A DNA stretch of 64,000 nt from Porites lobata (Eukaryota > Cnidaria > Anthozoa > Scleractinia > Poritidae). The stretch is taken from positions 1,187,001 to 1,251,000 of the forward strand of contig CALNXK010000079.1 in assembly GCA_942486035.1 (NCBI GenBank), given 5' to 3'. The position numbers and the translations under genes were made by a program. Shown here in pieces: positions 12,600 through 25,191 of the stretch. Every line of letters begins with the position of its first letter. Position 1 is the stretch's first letter. A model generated the notes under the pieces. That model did not search any database, had not been told where the DNA came from, and was given only the letters and a program-made list of their open reading frames with translations.

Positions 12600-12780
12600 T
12601 AATGAAATTAATGTGTGGATAGCAAGTTCTACTAACCTCTTCTAGTCCTGCTACAAGTGCTAGGTCATCTGTGAATCCAAGCTTGGTAAGATCTCGCATA
12701 GGTTGTCTTCTGCTCTGACTAGGCTGACTTATTTAGGCTGTCGAGGAACAGATGCAGAAAGTAGTTGAGCACAATAATGA
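12600..12780 (-). pseudogene. LINE reverse transcriptase scrap (antisense)
   Basis: Reading the minus strand gives KLGFTDDLALVAGLEEV, which resembles the FxDD catalytic motif C of a non-LTR reverse transcriptase, followed by about 15 plausible residues before the frame is lost. It abuts the gypsy relic but is a different family. Support rests on one motif only. Confidence 0.4.
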
Positions 12781-12879
12781 AGTAACAGGAGCAAGGTTGT
12801 AACCTTAGCACCCTGCTGTATCGTCCAAGAATGTGGTTTCTTCTCAGGACCAATTGAGTAGTCTCAGTATCCTCACATA

Positions 12880-14960
12880 GTGACCTTGTCTCAGCAGCAA
12901 TTGGTTAAAGCTGAAGTGGAAGTGTATCAGACATTGCTTACCTGCTTACGTGTTCAAGACTTTCCTGCCTATGTTTTCTACCTCTCCTTACCAATAAAAC
13001 CCTTTATTATAGACTCGATCTCATTTTGCAAGAAAAGATATTCCAGTTTAGCGAACAATTTAACCCTTGGCAGGGCTAAATGGCAGAAAGATGTCCATTG
13101 CTTTTTTATGTTGTGTTCTCTTAATGGAACTCAAGTTCAGATGAATCTGAGAGGTTTCTTGTTAGGCAAATAAGTTCTGCTTTATTACATTGAATTCACA
13201 GCTGCTATGTTAGATAAACATTGTACATACTGCAAGAGTAGTGTAGGATATTACAAGAGGCAGTACCTTACAGGAAGTTCTTTTTAGAGGTCTTTGACTG
13301 GAAAAAGTTTGATGTTTTTGGATCCCTAGTCGATTATGGGAGGTGGTCACTTACAATGTACAAGAGTTGGTTTCACATGGAACTTATCATTAACGTTATG
13401 TTATGGGGAAGGGAGGTAAGAGGCCGGGTATTTTGATTTTGTAAAACACAAATTGCAGGTTCCATGTTTACTACATTTAGGGCTGGATCTAGAGGTGGGA
13501 ATTTTCAACCACGGGATAACTCACTTTTGTACCCCATTCTCAAATGCTTCAGCCCACCAACCCCATCCTTAATACCTGCCAAATAAAGTATCAACAGGTC
13601 CTACTGTTGATTCATTACCTTTGCAGATTTTGTACCTAAAGATGCTCTAGAAGGGAGGTCAGGTTTTCCATGGACAGAACCCCGTCACAGAAAAATATTT
13701 TCACAAATTAAGGAACTGGAAAAGGAAAACAATTGCGACATGCTAATTGGTTCAGTAAATCAACGTTTCGTAGTATTGATATTAACATTAGGAAAGAGAG
13801 GGTAAGGGTAGGGATCAAATCATATAGTAGCCGGAGGAGATTCCCAGCACCCCGCCTCTTAATGACAGCCCTGCCCACTGGACGAAAAAACGGATTTGCC
13901 TAAGTTTGCTAGTTGAGCAAATCTATTGTAAATTTAGGGTACTAATGTTGCTACTTATTTGTTCTTGGTGCAAATTTTGTTCGAAAGTGAAAGTTTACTT
14001 TTCTGCAAGGGTGGCGTAAATGTGGAGTAAATATCAAGTTTACAGATATTTTGTTTCACTTTTGCTCCCCATAGTAAATTTGGTGTTTAGATTCAAATTT
14101 GCCGCCATTTTGTTCTCTGTGTAAAAATCGAACGTCAAAAATGGATGTTTGCTTGATATTTTCTGGCATAGCAAAGTTACTGTGTAAATTTATGGTTACT
14201 AGAGGCGTAAATTTAAGCAAAATATGATCAAAGAAGTATCTTTACGACCACTTTAACCAACGTTTGTACATTTACCAAACTTCACAGTGTTATTTCACGC
14301 AAGTTTTGATTTTCCATTGCCCCGTTTCAATCACCATCACATTCTTCTCAAAGTTTATCATATTACTTGCTGCAGCTGGTTATTTCGGGTAACTCCATCC
14401 CCTCTTTTTTTTTCTTTTAGCGTCGAATGCGTTTCCTGATATTGGGTCGGTGGCTCGGAAAAAAAAAATATCACAAGAAGTCTCGGAATAGGAGGCCCTG
14501 ACGTAAAACGTTACCATTTACAATCTGGGTGAACAAAATGCACAATATGTGAAAGGTTTGAACCCAGGAGTCATGTCAATAGTAGATTGCAGAGTTTTAT
14601 CGTCCGGGTGAATGTAGTCCTGAATGCACCCCGTCGCAAGATCAGCCGCCATGTTTGTTATTTCCCAGGCTTCTACGTGACTTCGGCACATGCGCGATTT
14701 GATTTACATTGTCACGTGCGGCTTTTGAACCAATAGAATAGTGTAAAATAAACTTTCGTTGAACAGTTCAAATTCACGCGGACTTCACAAGCGATACAGC
14801 GTGGCAAAACGAGTAGTTTTGTTATTTTCGGATAATAGAAAGCCTGTCTTTCTATTCAGCTGTTCTATTACTATTTATACCTTTGTTATTTTCGAGAGAC
14901 AGTGATCAGTTGCGATATTCTTCACATAAAGGCTGTTTCCAAGTCATCAACTCAGCTGGA
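12880..14960. other. No recognisable gene
   Basis: A 97-codon plus-strand frame at 12880-13173 matches no domain I know and lacks clear splice context. The rest is AT-rich intergenic DNA with no detected inverted-repeat ends. Nothing else can be supported. Confidence 0.5.
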
Positions 14961-14967
14961 TTGCAGA

Positions 14968-15818
14968 AAGCATACTTCATGGAAAGTGGGCCGGTATTTA
15001 CTAATGACGATCAGAAATCGAACGATGAGCGCAGCGAAAATGTAATCGATTAACAACGAGTGCGTAAATACTCGATAGTACTCGATATTTGTCGATTTTT
15101 GTTTATTATATACATACTGAAGTCGATTCCTCATTTTTGTCGCTTTTTATTTTAAATCGAAAATGCTAAAATTTGCCGCTGACACTTACCGCAAAATGAC
15201 AAGGAAAACGAAGTATCAAGCTTACTTAGTAAAAACGTTTGTTAAAAACATAAATGACGGTGAGGATATCTTAATCCAAGAACTAGCTACTTTCTTTATT
15301 TGTTTGTTCTCAATGGACAATTGAAAATGAAATTGAATTTACTCTAAAATGGCCGGTTTCAATATGGTAAGCTTAAATGAAAGGCAAATAGCTCCGAAAA
15401 AGCACAACAAAACTTACGTCTCATTCTGTTTATCCCTTTCCGCTGTTGTTTCGCCGGCTCTACCGTATTTTTTTATCGACAGTGAAACAAACGAAACTAT
15501 TCCACTCCGCGGAAATCTTTTTCCATTTTTTTAGCGAGAAAAACTCCTTGAGTAAACCAAATCGTTGAATGTGTGCGAAGCGGCGCTGCAAGCTGCAATA
15601 AAAGGCGGGAATTTTGGCGCGAAACTCGCACACCTCTGTGGCTTCTGATTGGACGTTTCTATTTTTCTCACACGAAAAAACATCGTTCGCGATTCTGATT
15701 TATCGTTTTTTATCGATTGAAACCATCGTTCGCTCCTCTGATTGGCTAGAACTAATTTGCGTACGAAAATTTACGACATAGCTTTTTGGTGAGTATTTCC
15801 CAGTATGTATATAATAAA
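14968..15818. mobile_element. Dispersed repeat, copy 1
   Basis: This block aligns almost end to end with 49071-49961: shared ACTTCATGGAAAGTG start, the ATCAGAAATCGAACGA core, GCTAAAATTTGCCGCTG, and the CGTTCGCGATTCTGATT segment. An inner 717-bp part (15102-15818) has inverted ends TTTATTATATACATACTG and CAGTATGTATATAATAAA. No transposase is recognisable. It is a non-autonomous interspersed element; the superfamily is unknown. Confidence 0.75.
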
Positions 15819-16171
15819 GGTATGTTCTTCTTGATATCGTGGTTCGTTTACTTACTTTGGTTTTCTAATAACTTTGGGTAAGCTTAAAACCTCAAAGATA
15901 AATCTTAAAATTTAAGATGCATGCACAGATATGCCATTGATTGATTCCTTTTTTGTTTACTGCAGAAATAACTGTACTCTTTGTTGCGCATCGTCTTCAT
16001 TAATGGAATAATCTTAAGTAGCCAGATCTTGAGCTGTGCAGGCAAACATTTCTTTTACACCAACATAAGTCGGTGATGTGACCTTAGCATGTCCATAATT
16101 CAGTAATTTGGCTTGTTGTACAGCTGAGTTAATATGTTAGATCTTTGGCATGGGGTTACTGTACTTTTCAG

Positions 16172-17930
16172 GTGACAGCACTTGACAAAGCAGTCGTCAC
16201 TATAATTTATTATTTAATATTCTACTACATTTCAAATGACAAATGATTTTCCTTTTAAAATTTTTACAGTAAAAAACTCTTGTTTTACATCTATACATAA
16301 TTATGGTTCAATGATATTGTGAAATCTTAATTTGGTTCATTTTGCAAGTGACGGCATAAGTTTGCCAGATCTTGAAGCATATGTGTCATTCTGAGTGACC
16401 ATTACATTGTATTATTGTTCCACATTTAAATGACAAATGATTCTTATTTCATAAATCGTACCATCCAAAGCTCTTATGGTTTATACATATGGTTCAGTGA
16501 TATTGTGAGATCTTAATTTTTTTTCATTTTTTGAGTGACGGCACTTGCCAGATCTTGAAGCCTACAGTATGTGTCATTCTGAGTGACCACTGTATTATTA
16601 TTCCACATTTAAATGACAAGTGATTCTTATTTCATACATTGTATCATCCAAAACTCTCATGGTTTATACATATGGTTCAGTGATATTGTGAGATCTTAAT
16701 TTTTTTTCATTTTGTGAGTGACCGCACTTGCCAGATCTTGAAGCCTATGTGTCCCTCTGAGTGACCACCATATTATTGTTCCACATTTAAATGACAAATG
16801 ATTCTTCTTTCATTAATTGTACCATCCAAAACTCTTATGGTTTATACCTATAGTTTAGTGATATTGTGAGGTCTTAATTTTGGTTCATTTTGCGAGTGAT
16901 GGCGTATGCCAGATCTTGAAGCCTATGTGTCATTCTGAGTGACCACCGTATTATTGTTCCACATTTAAATGGCAATTGATTCTTCTTTCCTTAAGGTACC
17001 ATCCAAAACTCTTATGGTTTATACATATGGTTCAGTGATATTGTGAGATCTTAATTTTGGTTCATTTTGCGAGTGACGGCGTATGCCAGATCTTGAAGCC
17101 TATGTGTCATTCTGAGTGACCACCGTATTATTGTTCCACATTTAAATGGCAATTGATTCTTCTTTCATAAATTGTACCTTCCAAAACTCTTATGGTTTAT
17201 ACATATGGTTCAGTGATATTGTGAGATCTTAATTTTGGTTCATTTTGCGATGATGGCGTATGCCAGATCTTGAAGCCTATGTGTCATTCTGAGTGACCAC
17301 CGTATTATTGTTCCACATTTAAATGACAATTGATTCTTCTTTCATAAATTGTACCATCCAAAACTCTTATGGTTTATACATATGGTTCAGTGATATTGTG
17401 AGATCTTAATTTTGGTTCATTTTGCGAGTGAAGCCTATGTGTCATTCTGAGTGACCACCGTATTATTGTTCCACATTTAAATAACAAGTGATTCTTCTTT
17501 CATAAATTGTACCATCCAAAACTCTTATGGTTTACACATATGGTTCAGTGGTATTGTGAGATCTTAATTTTGGTTCATTTTGCGAGTGACGGCGTATGGC
17601 AGATCTTGAAGCCTATGTGTCATTCTGAGTGACCACCGTATTATTGTTCCACATTTAAATGACAAGTGATTCTTCTTTCATAAATTGTACCATCCAGAAC
17701 TCTTATGCTTTATAAATATGGTTCAGTGATATTGTGAGATCTTAATTTTGGCTCATTTTGCGAATGACGGCACTTGCCAGATCGTGAAGCATAAGTGTCA
17801 TTCCAAGTGACCACTGTATTACTGTTCCACATTTTAAATGACAATACCTCATTATTTATACCTTTTGTACAGCTCAATGATGTTGAGGGATCTTTGTTAG
17901 TTCATTTTGTGAGTAAATGCTTTGGCTTTA
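16172..17930. repeat. 177-bp tandem satellite, about 10 units
   Basis: The landmark CTGAGTGACCACCGTATTATTGT recurs at about 16392, 16581, 16759, 16937, 17114, 17291, 17449, 17627 and (diverged) 17801. The spacing is 177-178 bases apart from one 158-base unit (internal deletion at about 17430) and one 189-base step. Each unit carries CACATTTAAATGACA, TTATGGTTTATACATATGG, TTCAGTGATATTGTGAGATC and GCCAGATCTTGAAGCC. Central units are the most alike and edge units the most diverged, as expected for unequal exchange. Confidence 0.95.
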
Positions 17931-18448
17931 TCATGCCAAATAACCACAATTAATTAATTATTGTTCTAAGCAACATGTGGGTCGCCTTAATGTTACGTTT
18001 CTCAGATTCTGACCGGTTTTACGGTTTATGTGTACAGTTGAGTCATGGCTGTGCTCTGTTAGAGCCTGGTGACCTGTGGGACACTATTAGTTCTGCTCTT
18101 GAATGACAGGGGAATTAATTTATTTCAGTTTTTATTTACACTTAAAAGAGTCTTAATGAAACAAATGCAGATTCAACAGAAAGAAGCATTTCTGCTCTCT
18201 ACTTTAACACCTGTTAAAACATATTATATATTTAATGAAAAAGTTAGTAGGAATAAACTGCAGGGAGAAATTTTTCTCACAAATATCCTCAAACTGTTCC
18301 TTTGATTAAGAGAGTGTTTTCAGCTTTTAGCATCGTGTCATTGTTCTGCAACCCAATCATTTACACTGAGTATGAGCAGTACATGCTTGTTTACCAATTG
18401 TGGGTTACTTGTTGGCTGCTAAATCATGGCTCTTCATTTTTCTTTCAG

Positions 18449-18717
18449 AAAAAAAATTAAAGGTCCAATATGCTCTCAGGGAGTCAACTAGCATCAGTTA
18501 GTCAGACAAGGACAAGTACCGTGCATGTATGTCCGTTGCATATATGTCATCAGAGGAGTCTTTGTCTGAAACAGCTGTTTCAGAGTGGCATGAAGGTAAT
18601 TCTTCAGGTTCAGATGAGGACCTCCCAAACAGGGAAAATCTCTGTGTAAGGCCACTTTCCTGGCAGAGCATTGAGGTTAATGGTTTAATGGCCCAGTTGG
18701 ACCGCAAAGTTGCATGA
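18449..18717 (+). pseudogene. Acidic RPLxW-type exon, probably broken
   Basis: A pyrimidine-rich AG acceptor ends at 18449. The downstream frame reads KLKVQYALREST, meets an in-frame TAG, then continues SDKDKYRACMSVAYMSSEES, an acidic Ser/Glu/Asp stretch, and CVRPLSWQSIEVNGLMAQLD before a stop at 18717. The acid-rich linker plus RPLxW...LD motif resembles a short segment I associate with repeat-encoded hypothetical proteins in cnidarians. I assign no function. The internal stop suggests a relic. Confidence 0.35.
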
Positions 18718-18719
18718 TG

Positions 18720-19414
18720 TCAAAGCCAATGAAGTGAGAATTTGCCATCTTTGCAGAGCTGTCCTTGTTAGTTTGCACCGAATCCCTCTGTAACTTGGCA
18801 AGTTTACTGAATTTTACCTTCCATCTAGTAGCCTGTAAATGCAGCTGTATTTTCAGTCGTTGTGTCCATTCACCCAACATATGTAATTGGAGATACATCT
18901 GCATCCACTTTCCGCAGTGATGACAGATCCTAGGGCTACCCTAAGCGCTGCCTTAAATAGTGCCTCTCCGAGGACTAAATCTAGCCAATACACCCCATAG
19001 TAGAGTAATTACTAGACTCCAAATGCCATGATCCTATTTTGTTCTTGGCATATTTTATGAAAAAAGAGTGCAGTTATGTTTTATGTACAAAAAAAAAATA
19101 CCGTGTGTGATGACAGTTTTTTGATAAGCATGGCTTAAATTTTAATCACCGGCATGCCAATAACAATAATAATGATGATGAATTAAAGAAGTTCTACAGA
19201 GCTTTCATAGTGTATAGATTGTGTTTGGATAATTTGGATATTTAATCAGTCCAATACTGCAAGCAAAACAGCTGATCATGTGAATCAGAAAAAAATTGCT
19301 CAAATTTTTAGCAAATAATTTGATTTTAGTTAAAAAAAATAAATGTAATAAATTATTTATGGTCACATAGTAATACAAGAATTTCACCAAATCATATTAC
19401 CGGTATTTACAGTG

Positions 19415-19468
<54 letters not shown>

Positions 19469-20440
19469 TAATAATAATAATAATACAAGTATTTAACCAA
19501 ATCAGTGGATAGCAGATTTGCTTTCATAACTTGAAAAGCTTTTGGCTACCTATAATAGGATGAGAGTAAAATTGGGGTGTCATTTCGTGCTAGTTTTAGA
19601 AGTTTAGCAGTAAATGAAGCACCTGTAAAATAAAATACATGTACATGCTAAAAAGGTGACAAAATTAACCTTATAAGTGTTTACTGCTGGGTAAAAATAT
19701 ATCAAAGTCGTACCCAAATCATAGAAATGCACAGAGCTTTCGCATAGTAACTCATTTTATTTACAAGAAATATTTTTATATATAACTGATTCGGTTAAAA
19801 ATGATTCATACAGATGTATCTCCCCTTGAATAGCACTAGGCACACTATATAATATTATTCACTGCCTATTTTGGGTAGTGGATAATATTTATCAGATGAA
19901 AACAAGTTCTTATAAATAATAATTAGAGGAATATCGCTTATCATAATAATTTGAGGCTAATTTTATTTCCAGTGGTTGATGTTCTGTCCATTAGTAAGGA
20001 TGTCACATCTACACTGGGAGTGATGTGTACGTGTTGTCATCGTACAACCATTTGCCAATAGTATCAGTTGAATCTAGAAAGAGTATATTTGAAGTATACC
20101 ACTCAAATGGAGTTACGTTTTACCTGTACCAACCTTAGATAATTATGAACCAGCTAGTGTTGACTTGCACTTTCAAACCCAATGTACATTGTTATACACT
20201 TATGAATTTAGATAGTTTCACATTGTATGTGCTTTTTATTTAAAGGCATATATTTTGTGGTACATGCAGTGCCCTGGACAGGCCAATGGAACTTTCTTTT
20301 AATTTATCTTGTTTTTTATTGTACAGTGTATATTAAAGATAATAAAGTCATTTTATTCTTGAAATTTTGTTTGGTGTCTAAATTGTTTGTCAGTCATTTA
20401 TGGTATGGTATTTTAATCAACTTTGTTTACCTTACTTAAA
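18720..20440. other. AT-rich intergenic DNA
   Basis: No gene, RNA or terminal-repeat structure is seen apart from the trinucleotide tract at 19417-19484. Confidence 0.5.
19417..19484. repeat. (ATA)n microsatellite
   Basis: About 22 copies of a three-base ATA unit with one interruption (AAC AAT) near the right end. Confidence 0.95.
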
Positions 20441-21130
20441 GTATGGAAAACTGCTATCATGGCAATATTTCCATCCTGAGCAAAGATACAGAAGAACTGA
20501 TATTTGATCAACTTTGCTACAATGGGGAAAAGTATGGGAAACTACTGTTTTGATCATATCTTCCATCCTGAGCAAAATTGAGAATAAAGTGGTATTTGGC
20601 CAAATTTGCTACCCTGAGCAAAACAGTGACAAACGCCTATTTTGATCATATTTGCCACACTGAGCAAAGATACGGAAGAAGTGATAATTTGACCTCATTT
20701 ACTACACATGGCGATACACAAATAAAGTGAATTTTTGCTCAGACTTACTATCCTGGGCAAAACTGTTGAAAAATGAGTTTTGGTCACTTTTGCTACATTG
20801 AGCAAAAATGTGGCAAATTACTACTTTGACCGAATTTGCTATAGAGAGCAAAAGCATTCAAAAATTCATCTTCGATCGCTTTTGCCCATTTGGGCAAAAA
20901 CCTGACAAATGTCAGTTTTGCTATCAAATTTGACACCCCTGTAAATGCCTTGATAAAGTAAAGGTTATCCTTGTTTTTACACACGGGGCAAATTTGAGGC
21001 AAATTCGGCATTTACCACCTTTGCCACTAATGCAAAATTATGGCAAAGTTGGTCCTATGTCATGTGGCAAAATTGAGCAAAATTAAGCAAATGTGGCATT
21101 TGCAGATGATTTGCTCCAAATTTGCTATAG
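20440..21130. repeat. Decayed minisatellite, about 46-bp period
   Basis: A loose unit, TTTGCTAC-nn-TGAGCAAAA followed by GTGxCAAAT and TTTTGxTCA, recurs through the block. The GAGCAAA/GGGCAAA core falls at about 20478, 20573, 20615, 20661, 20753, 20799, 20845 and 20893, which are mostly multiples of 46-47. TTTGC and GCAAA within each unit are inverted halves, so each unit can fold. Copies are strongly diverged and no coding role is apparent. Confidence 0.7.
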
Positions 21131-22339
21131 AGGTAAATCCGTTTTTTCGTCCAGTGGCCAATACACTGTAAGCATTAACTACTATTATCATGATGTACTT
21201 GGGATGGATTCCTTCAATTTAGATCTTAGGCGGGGTTCTCCGTCGTCTTCAGTGCCTGGTATAAAGCAAGTAAAATAAATGTGCAAAATTAAGTAATCAT
21301 TAGTATGGTCCGATTGTATTTTATAAATTGGTATTTTTTGTATAACGTCTCTTCAGCAGTTGTGCATGTGTTGCTATTATTTCTACGTATCTCCATCACA
21401 AAGGCTGGTGGAATCACGTACCAAACATAATGTATTAACTTACTGGGAAAATGGCATATCACATGGATTTTTTTTCAGCTACATTTATAAGCTGAAAATT
21501 AAAAAGAGAATAGCATTCTTTGAATAAACAGATCTTGACCTTTTCTATTGTGCTCCTCTCTTACTTACAGTATCTGAATGTTTGCTTATGGATGCCAGCC
21601 TGTGGGGAATAGATGCCAGCCTGTGGGGAATGTTATCCCTTTTGCACTTCCTTTTCTCTCAGGGTATAGGGTATCAAGACATGCATGAGAAAGGAACAAT
21701 TTTATATTAAGCTTATGGAAGGGTTAAAAGCATGCAATTTTTCCGCTGATGTATAGACTGGCCCAGAGCCAGTTTTGCAAGGGTTAACTAGTTGCTTTTA
21801 TATTCATCTATAACTGGGGGTTTGACAGTGCCTGTGGTGAATGGGCATTGTATTATAACGAGTTCGTTCACCCTTAAATAGGTCCCCCGCGTGCCCTCGT
21901 ACCCTGCTTGACCACAGGCTGTAGGTTGATGGGGAATCTAAGGTAGCACTGACTTTATAGGCCCCTATTTATATAAAGAAAAATTGTCCCGGGAAAAAGA
22001 GTCTCTATTCCTTTAGCGATCAATTTTATGAGAGTAAAACTGACCCCTTTGCCCAAGCTAACAGCGCGCGCGCAAGCCCTGGTTGTCTAAAACAGCGATC
22101 GCACATGCTTTCAAAGTGTTTGTGTGGAGAAACGTTGGCCCCCTACCATCGAAAGGGTGATCGTTCTAGGCGCGGCACCCCTCTAGCCGAGCGTAAATGT
22201 ATGAAACGTTGTCGTTCAGGGAGGCTAAACCCTTATACCCCGGACAACGTCTCTACATATAAAGGGGGCCTTAAATGGCTTACCGGTAACAGGTATCGTG
22301 ACTTGACCTGACCTAAATATTGACTTTCCCAGTTTATAC

Positions 22340-23660
22340 CGGGAATAAACAACACCGCGGCAAAACGCACTGCGCAGGAGAACAAAATTTAACATCCGGT
22401 CAGCTTTTTATTTCCGGTCTTGTATATAAACCAATTGTTTAAGCATAACATTGCCGTCGCGCCAAGTTTAAAAGCAAAAAGGGAGAAACAGGAGCGAAAA
22501 AAATCACTTCATTCGAAAGCTTACATATTTTTCTAGTGTCAAACTTTTGCACCACATAGTTATCTGTTTGCACCAACGGTGAAAATGATGTTTGAAGTTT
22601 GCAGGTCGTTAACGCTCGAAAGGACGAAATTGTTTTTACTGGCTTTCTTGCTGGTCTGGCATAAGTTAATTTGGGAGAAGGCGATAACTAAGAAAAGAAT
22701 GGCAATTCTTCTGAAAGAAACCAAAATAAAGACGTCATCATTATAATTAACACTAGAACCAGGAAATAAAATTTTAGTCCGTTCAACAAGAGCTCAAAAC
22801 AAAAGATGTGCGGGATTTAATAACAACCCCGGAGCTTTCAGTGCTGGGAAACTAAACATGTCTATAAATGACTTTCGTTCAAGAAAATGCCTATTTCATT
22901 CTTTTACATGGTTGTTCTTTGGTTGTTCTTTGGTCAGTGAAGACTTCAATAATTTCAGACTGTGTGGCTCGGCTGCATCTCATGCTAAAAGCCATCGAAC
23001 CACTTTCGCTATCTGATTCTGAGACTGAAAAAATAAATAGAGTTGTCAACTTGCTGTCAACCTGAACAGTATAATTAAGCTAATGTTTCATGGCAATCAA
23101 CTCAGAAGAGTTTCGTTTCAAAACACGGTAATTAAACTCACCGGTAAATAAAACTACAAAGCGATTGTGTGTTGTCGTTTTCAAAATAAATCTCGAATCG
23201 GCTTTAAGGAATGAAGACTGAGAAACTGAAGAACTGACAATTAGAACTACAATACACAAGCTTGCAATGATAACTTTTTATGTCTTAGTTTCAGCCAGGT
23301 TAAGTGAAAAATAGCAGTCAAAAACTTTGATTTGGTGAATGAAAATCAGTTTACCTGACGCTCTAGCCAAAATTACACACTGAGTTATTATCAACTTACC
23401 TTTTCTGAATCTAACCGACTAATTGTTTCAGTGATCTGTGCCTGGTTATCCATAAAAGCAATTTCAATAAGTACAAAATAGTTAAAAACACGAGCAGCAT
23501 GAAGCAGAACAACTGAGCCACAAGCTGCACACAGAGTGAAGCCGAGCGTGCGCGGAAGACTCTGATCTGACAGGAAAGTGTGACTGAAAAAGAGACCGGA
23601 AATGCTCAACCTGGCGCATGCGTAGACGTTTTGCCGCGGTGTTGTAATAAACGGCCCTAG
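22340..23660. mobile_element. Inverted-repeat element, about 1.3 kb
   Basis: The left end has AACACCGCGGCAAAACG and the right end has CGTTTTGCCGCGGTGTT, exact inverses. Internal to these, TTTCCGGTC on the left is mirrored by GACCGGAAA on the right at comparable depth. The frame 22868-23065 matches nothing I recognise. No target duplication was identified. It is probably a decayed DNA transposon. Confidence 0.55.
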
Positions 23661-23852
23661 CCTATGAATCATTGGGGTAATCCGTTGTCCATGTACCAAG
23701 TGCATTAAAAGCTGTACCTCTTTATTTAAGTATAGTAAGGACCGAATTGACCTCTCTTTGGGAAGAATCTCATAAAGAAGGGAAGGCATACATTATGGGA
23801 ATCGTGCATAGTTATGAAGACGAAAGCGAACTAACTTTTTTTTTTTTTTAAA

Positions 23853-24045
23853 AAAAGGTAATATACGCCACTTCCAAATTTCCCATAATGCACCTTATTT
23901 GCCCCGAAAAAAATTTTGCATAACCTTTGTTTTTCTTTTCTCCTGGGTATTACAGCCGTCTTGAGAGAAATTGAAAACAGTGCTTATGCAAAATTTTGGG
24001 GGGCAAATAAGGTGTATTATGGGAAATGTGGAAGTGGCGTATAGC
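23853..24045. mobile_element. Small palindromic MITE
   Basis: ATACGCCACTTCC and CCCATAATGCACCTTATTTG on the left are mirrored on the right by CAAATAAGGTGTATTATGGG and GGAAGTGGCGTAT. The arms are about 65 bases with an AT-rich centre. A related partial copy of the right arm follows at about 24100-24230 (CTATTATGGAAGATGTG). Confidence 0.75.
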
Positions 24046-24269
24046 ACAAAACGCGATTTTTTACTCTACATCCGCCATTTGCACATCTCTCATAACACTC
24101 CTTGTTTGTCCCCCCCCAATTTTTCCATAACCCTTGCCCTTTATTCCACCTGGGTATTACAGTCTTCCCAAGAGAAATTAAAGACTGCGTATGCAAAACA
24201 AGGTCTATTATGGAAGATGTGAAAATGGCGAATTCTCCCTTTAGCTTTTACACTTTTCTATTGGGTTAC

Positions 24270-25010
24270 GAAAAGGGCAAATTTGACAAGAATTTATGAA
24301 ATATTTATAACCTTAACCCTAATTAAAACAGGATGAAAAAAGAGGCATGTCGATATTTGTGGGTCTTACGAACATGACATTTTGCGAAATTGGTGAATTT
24401 GGCAAGGATTCATCAAAGGTCTGGCAAAAAATTAAATGAGACAACAAAAGAGGTCTTTTGGCAGCTGGCAATTTTCACGAAAATGGCAAATTGGGTGGCA
24501 AGAATCCATCAAAGGCTTTGCAAAACCTCAAATGAGGTAACAAAGAGGGAAATCTTGACAAATGGCGATCATAAGAAAATGGAAAATTTGGGGCAAAAAA
24601 GGGAAATTTCGGCAAAAATGGCGAGTATGCCAAAAATTCATCAGGCGTTTGGCAAAAAATGACAAAAAGTGGCATGTTGACTGTTGGCGATTTTTGCAAA
24701 AATGACAAATTTGGCGAAAATAGCGACTTTGGCAAGAAGTAATGAATGGCTTGCCAAATGACTTGGCAAAAAATGGTCCGTTGGTAATTAGAGATTTTTA
24801 CGAGGATAGCAAATTTTGGCGAAAATGGCAAATTTGGGAGGAATAAATGAAAAGTTTGAACAAAGTAATTCAAATTAGACGACAAAAAAAGGCTACCTTG
24901 ACAATTACTGATTTTTTGAAAAAGGCAAATTTTTGCCAAAAATGGTGAATTTGACAAAGGCTAATCAAATGTTTGGCAAAAACTTGTAAATGAGTTGACA
25001 AAAAGAAAGT
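24270..25010. repeat. Diverged tandem repeat, about 100-115 bp period
   Basis: The landmark AAGAATTCATCAAAGGxTTGGCAAAA recurs at about 24405, 24502, 24636, 24738, 24843 and 24957. GGCAAATTTGGC and GACAAAAAG motifs lie between landmarks. The G-C-A-A-A-rich composition produces long spurious frames on both strands, which are not genes. It lies just downstream (by minus-strand reading) of the NTPase relic. Confidence 0.7.
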
Positions 25011-25191
25011 ATGTGAAAATCTGGGTAACATTTGAGATTGAACCTCGTGTGGTCCCTGATCTTATGGTACTGAAATGACAATCGACGTGACCTTGTTATC
25101 AAGAAAAAACAAAGCATTTTTTTTGTCGTTGACGAAGATATATCCTCTGAGTGAAATACTTCCATCAATGCATCGAGATGGAATTAACTAA

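Noticed and set aside
16172..17930. Regular repeats considered as a CRISPR-like array
   Set aside because: Units of 177 bases are contiguous with no unique spacers, and the context is eukaryotic; this is satellite DNA.
24390..24957. Frames of 90 (plus) and 160 (minus) residues
   Set aside because: They are products of the roughly 100-bp tandem repeat and the residue patterns repeat with the DNA period.
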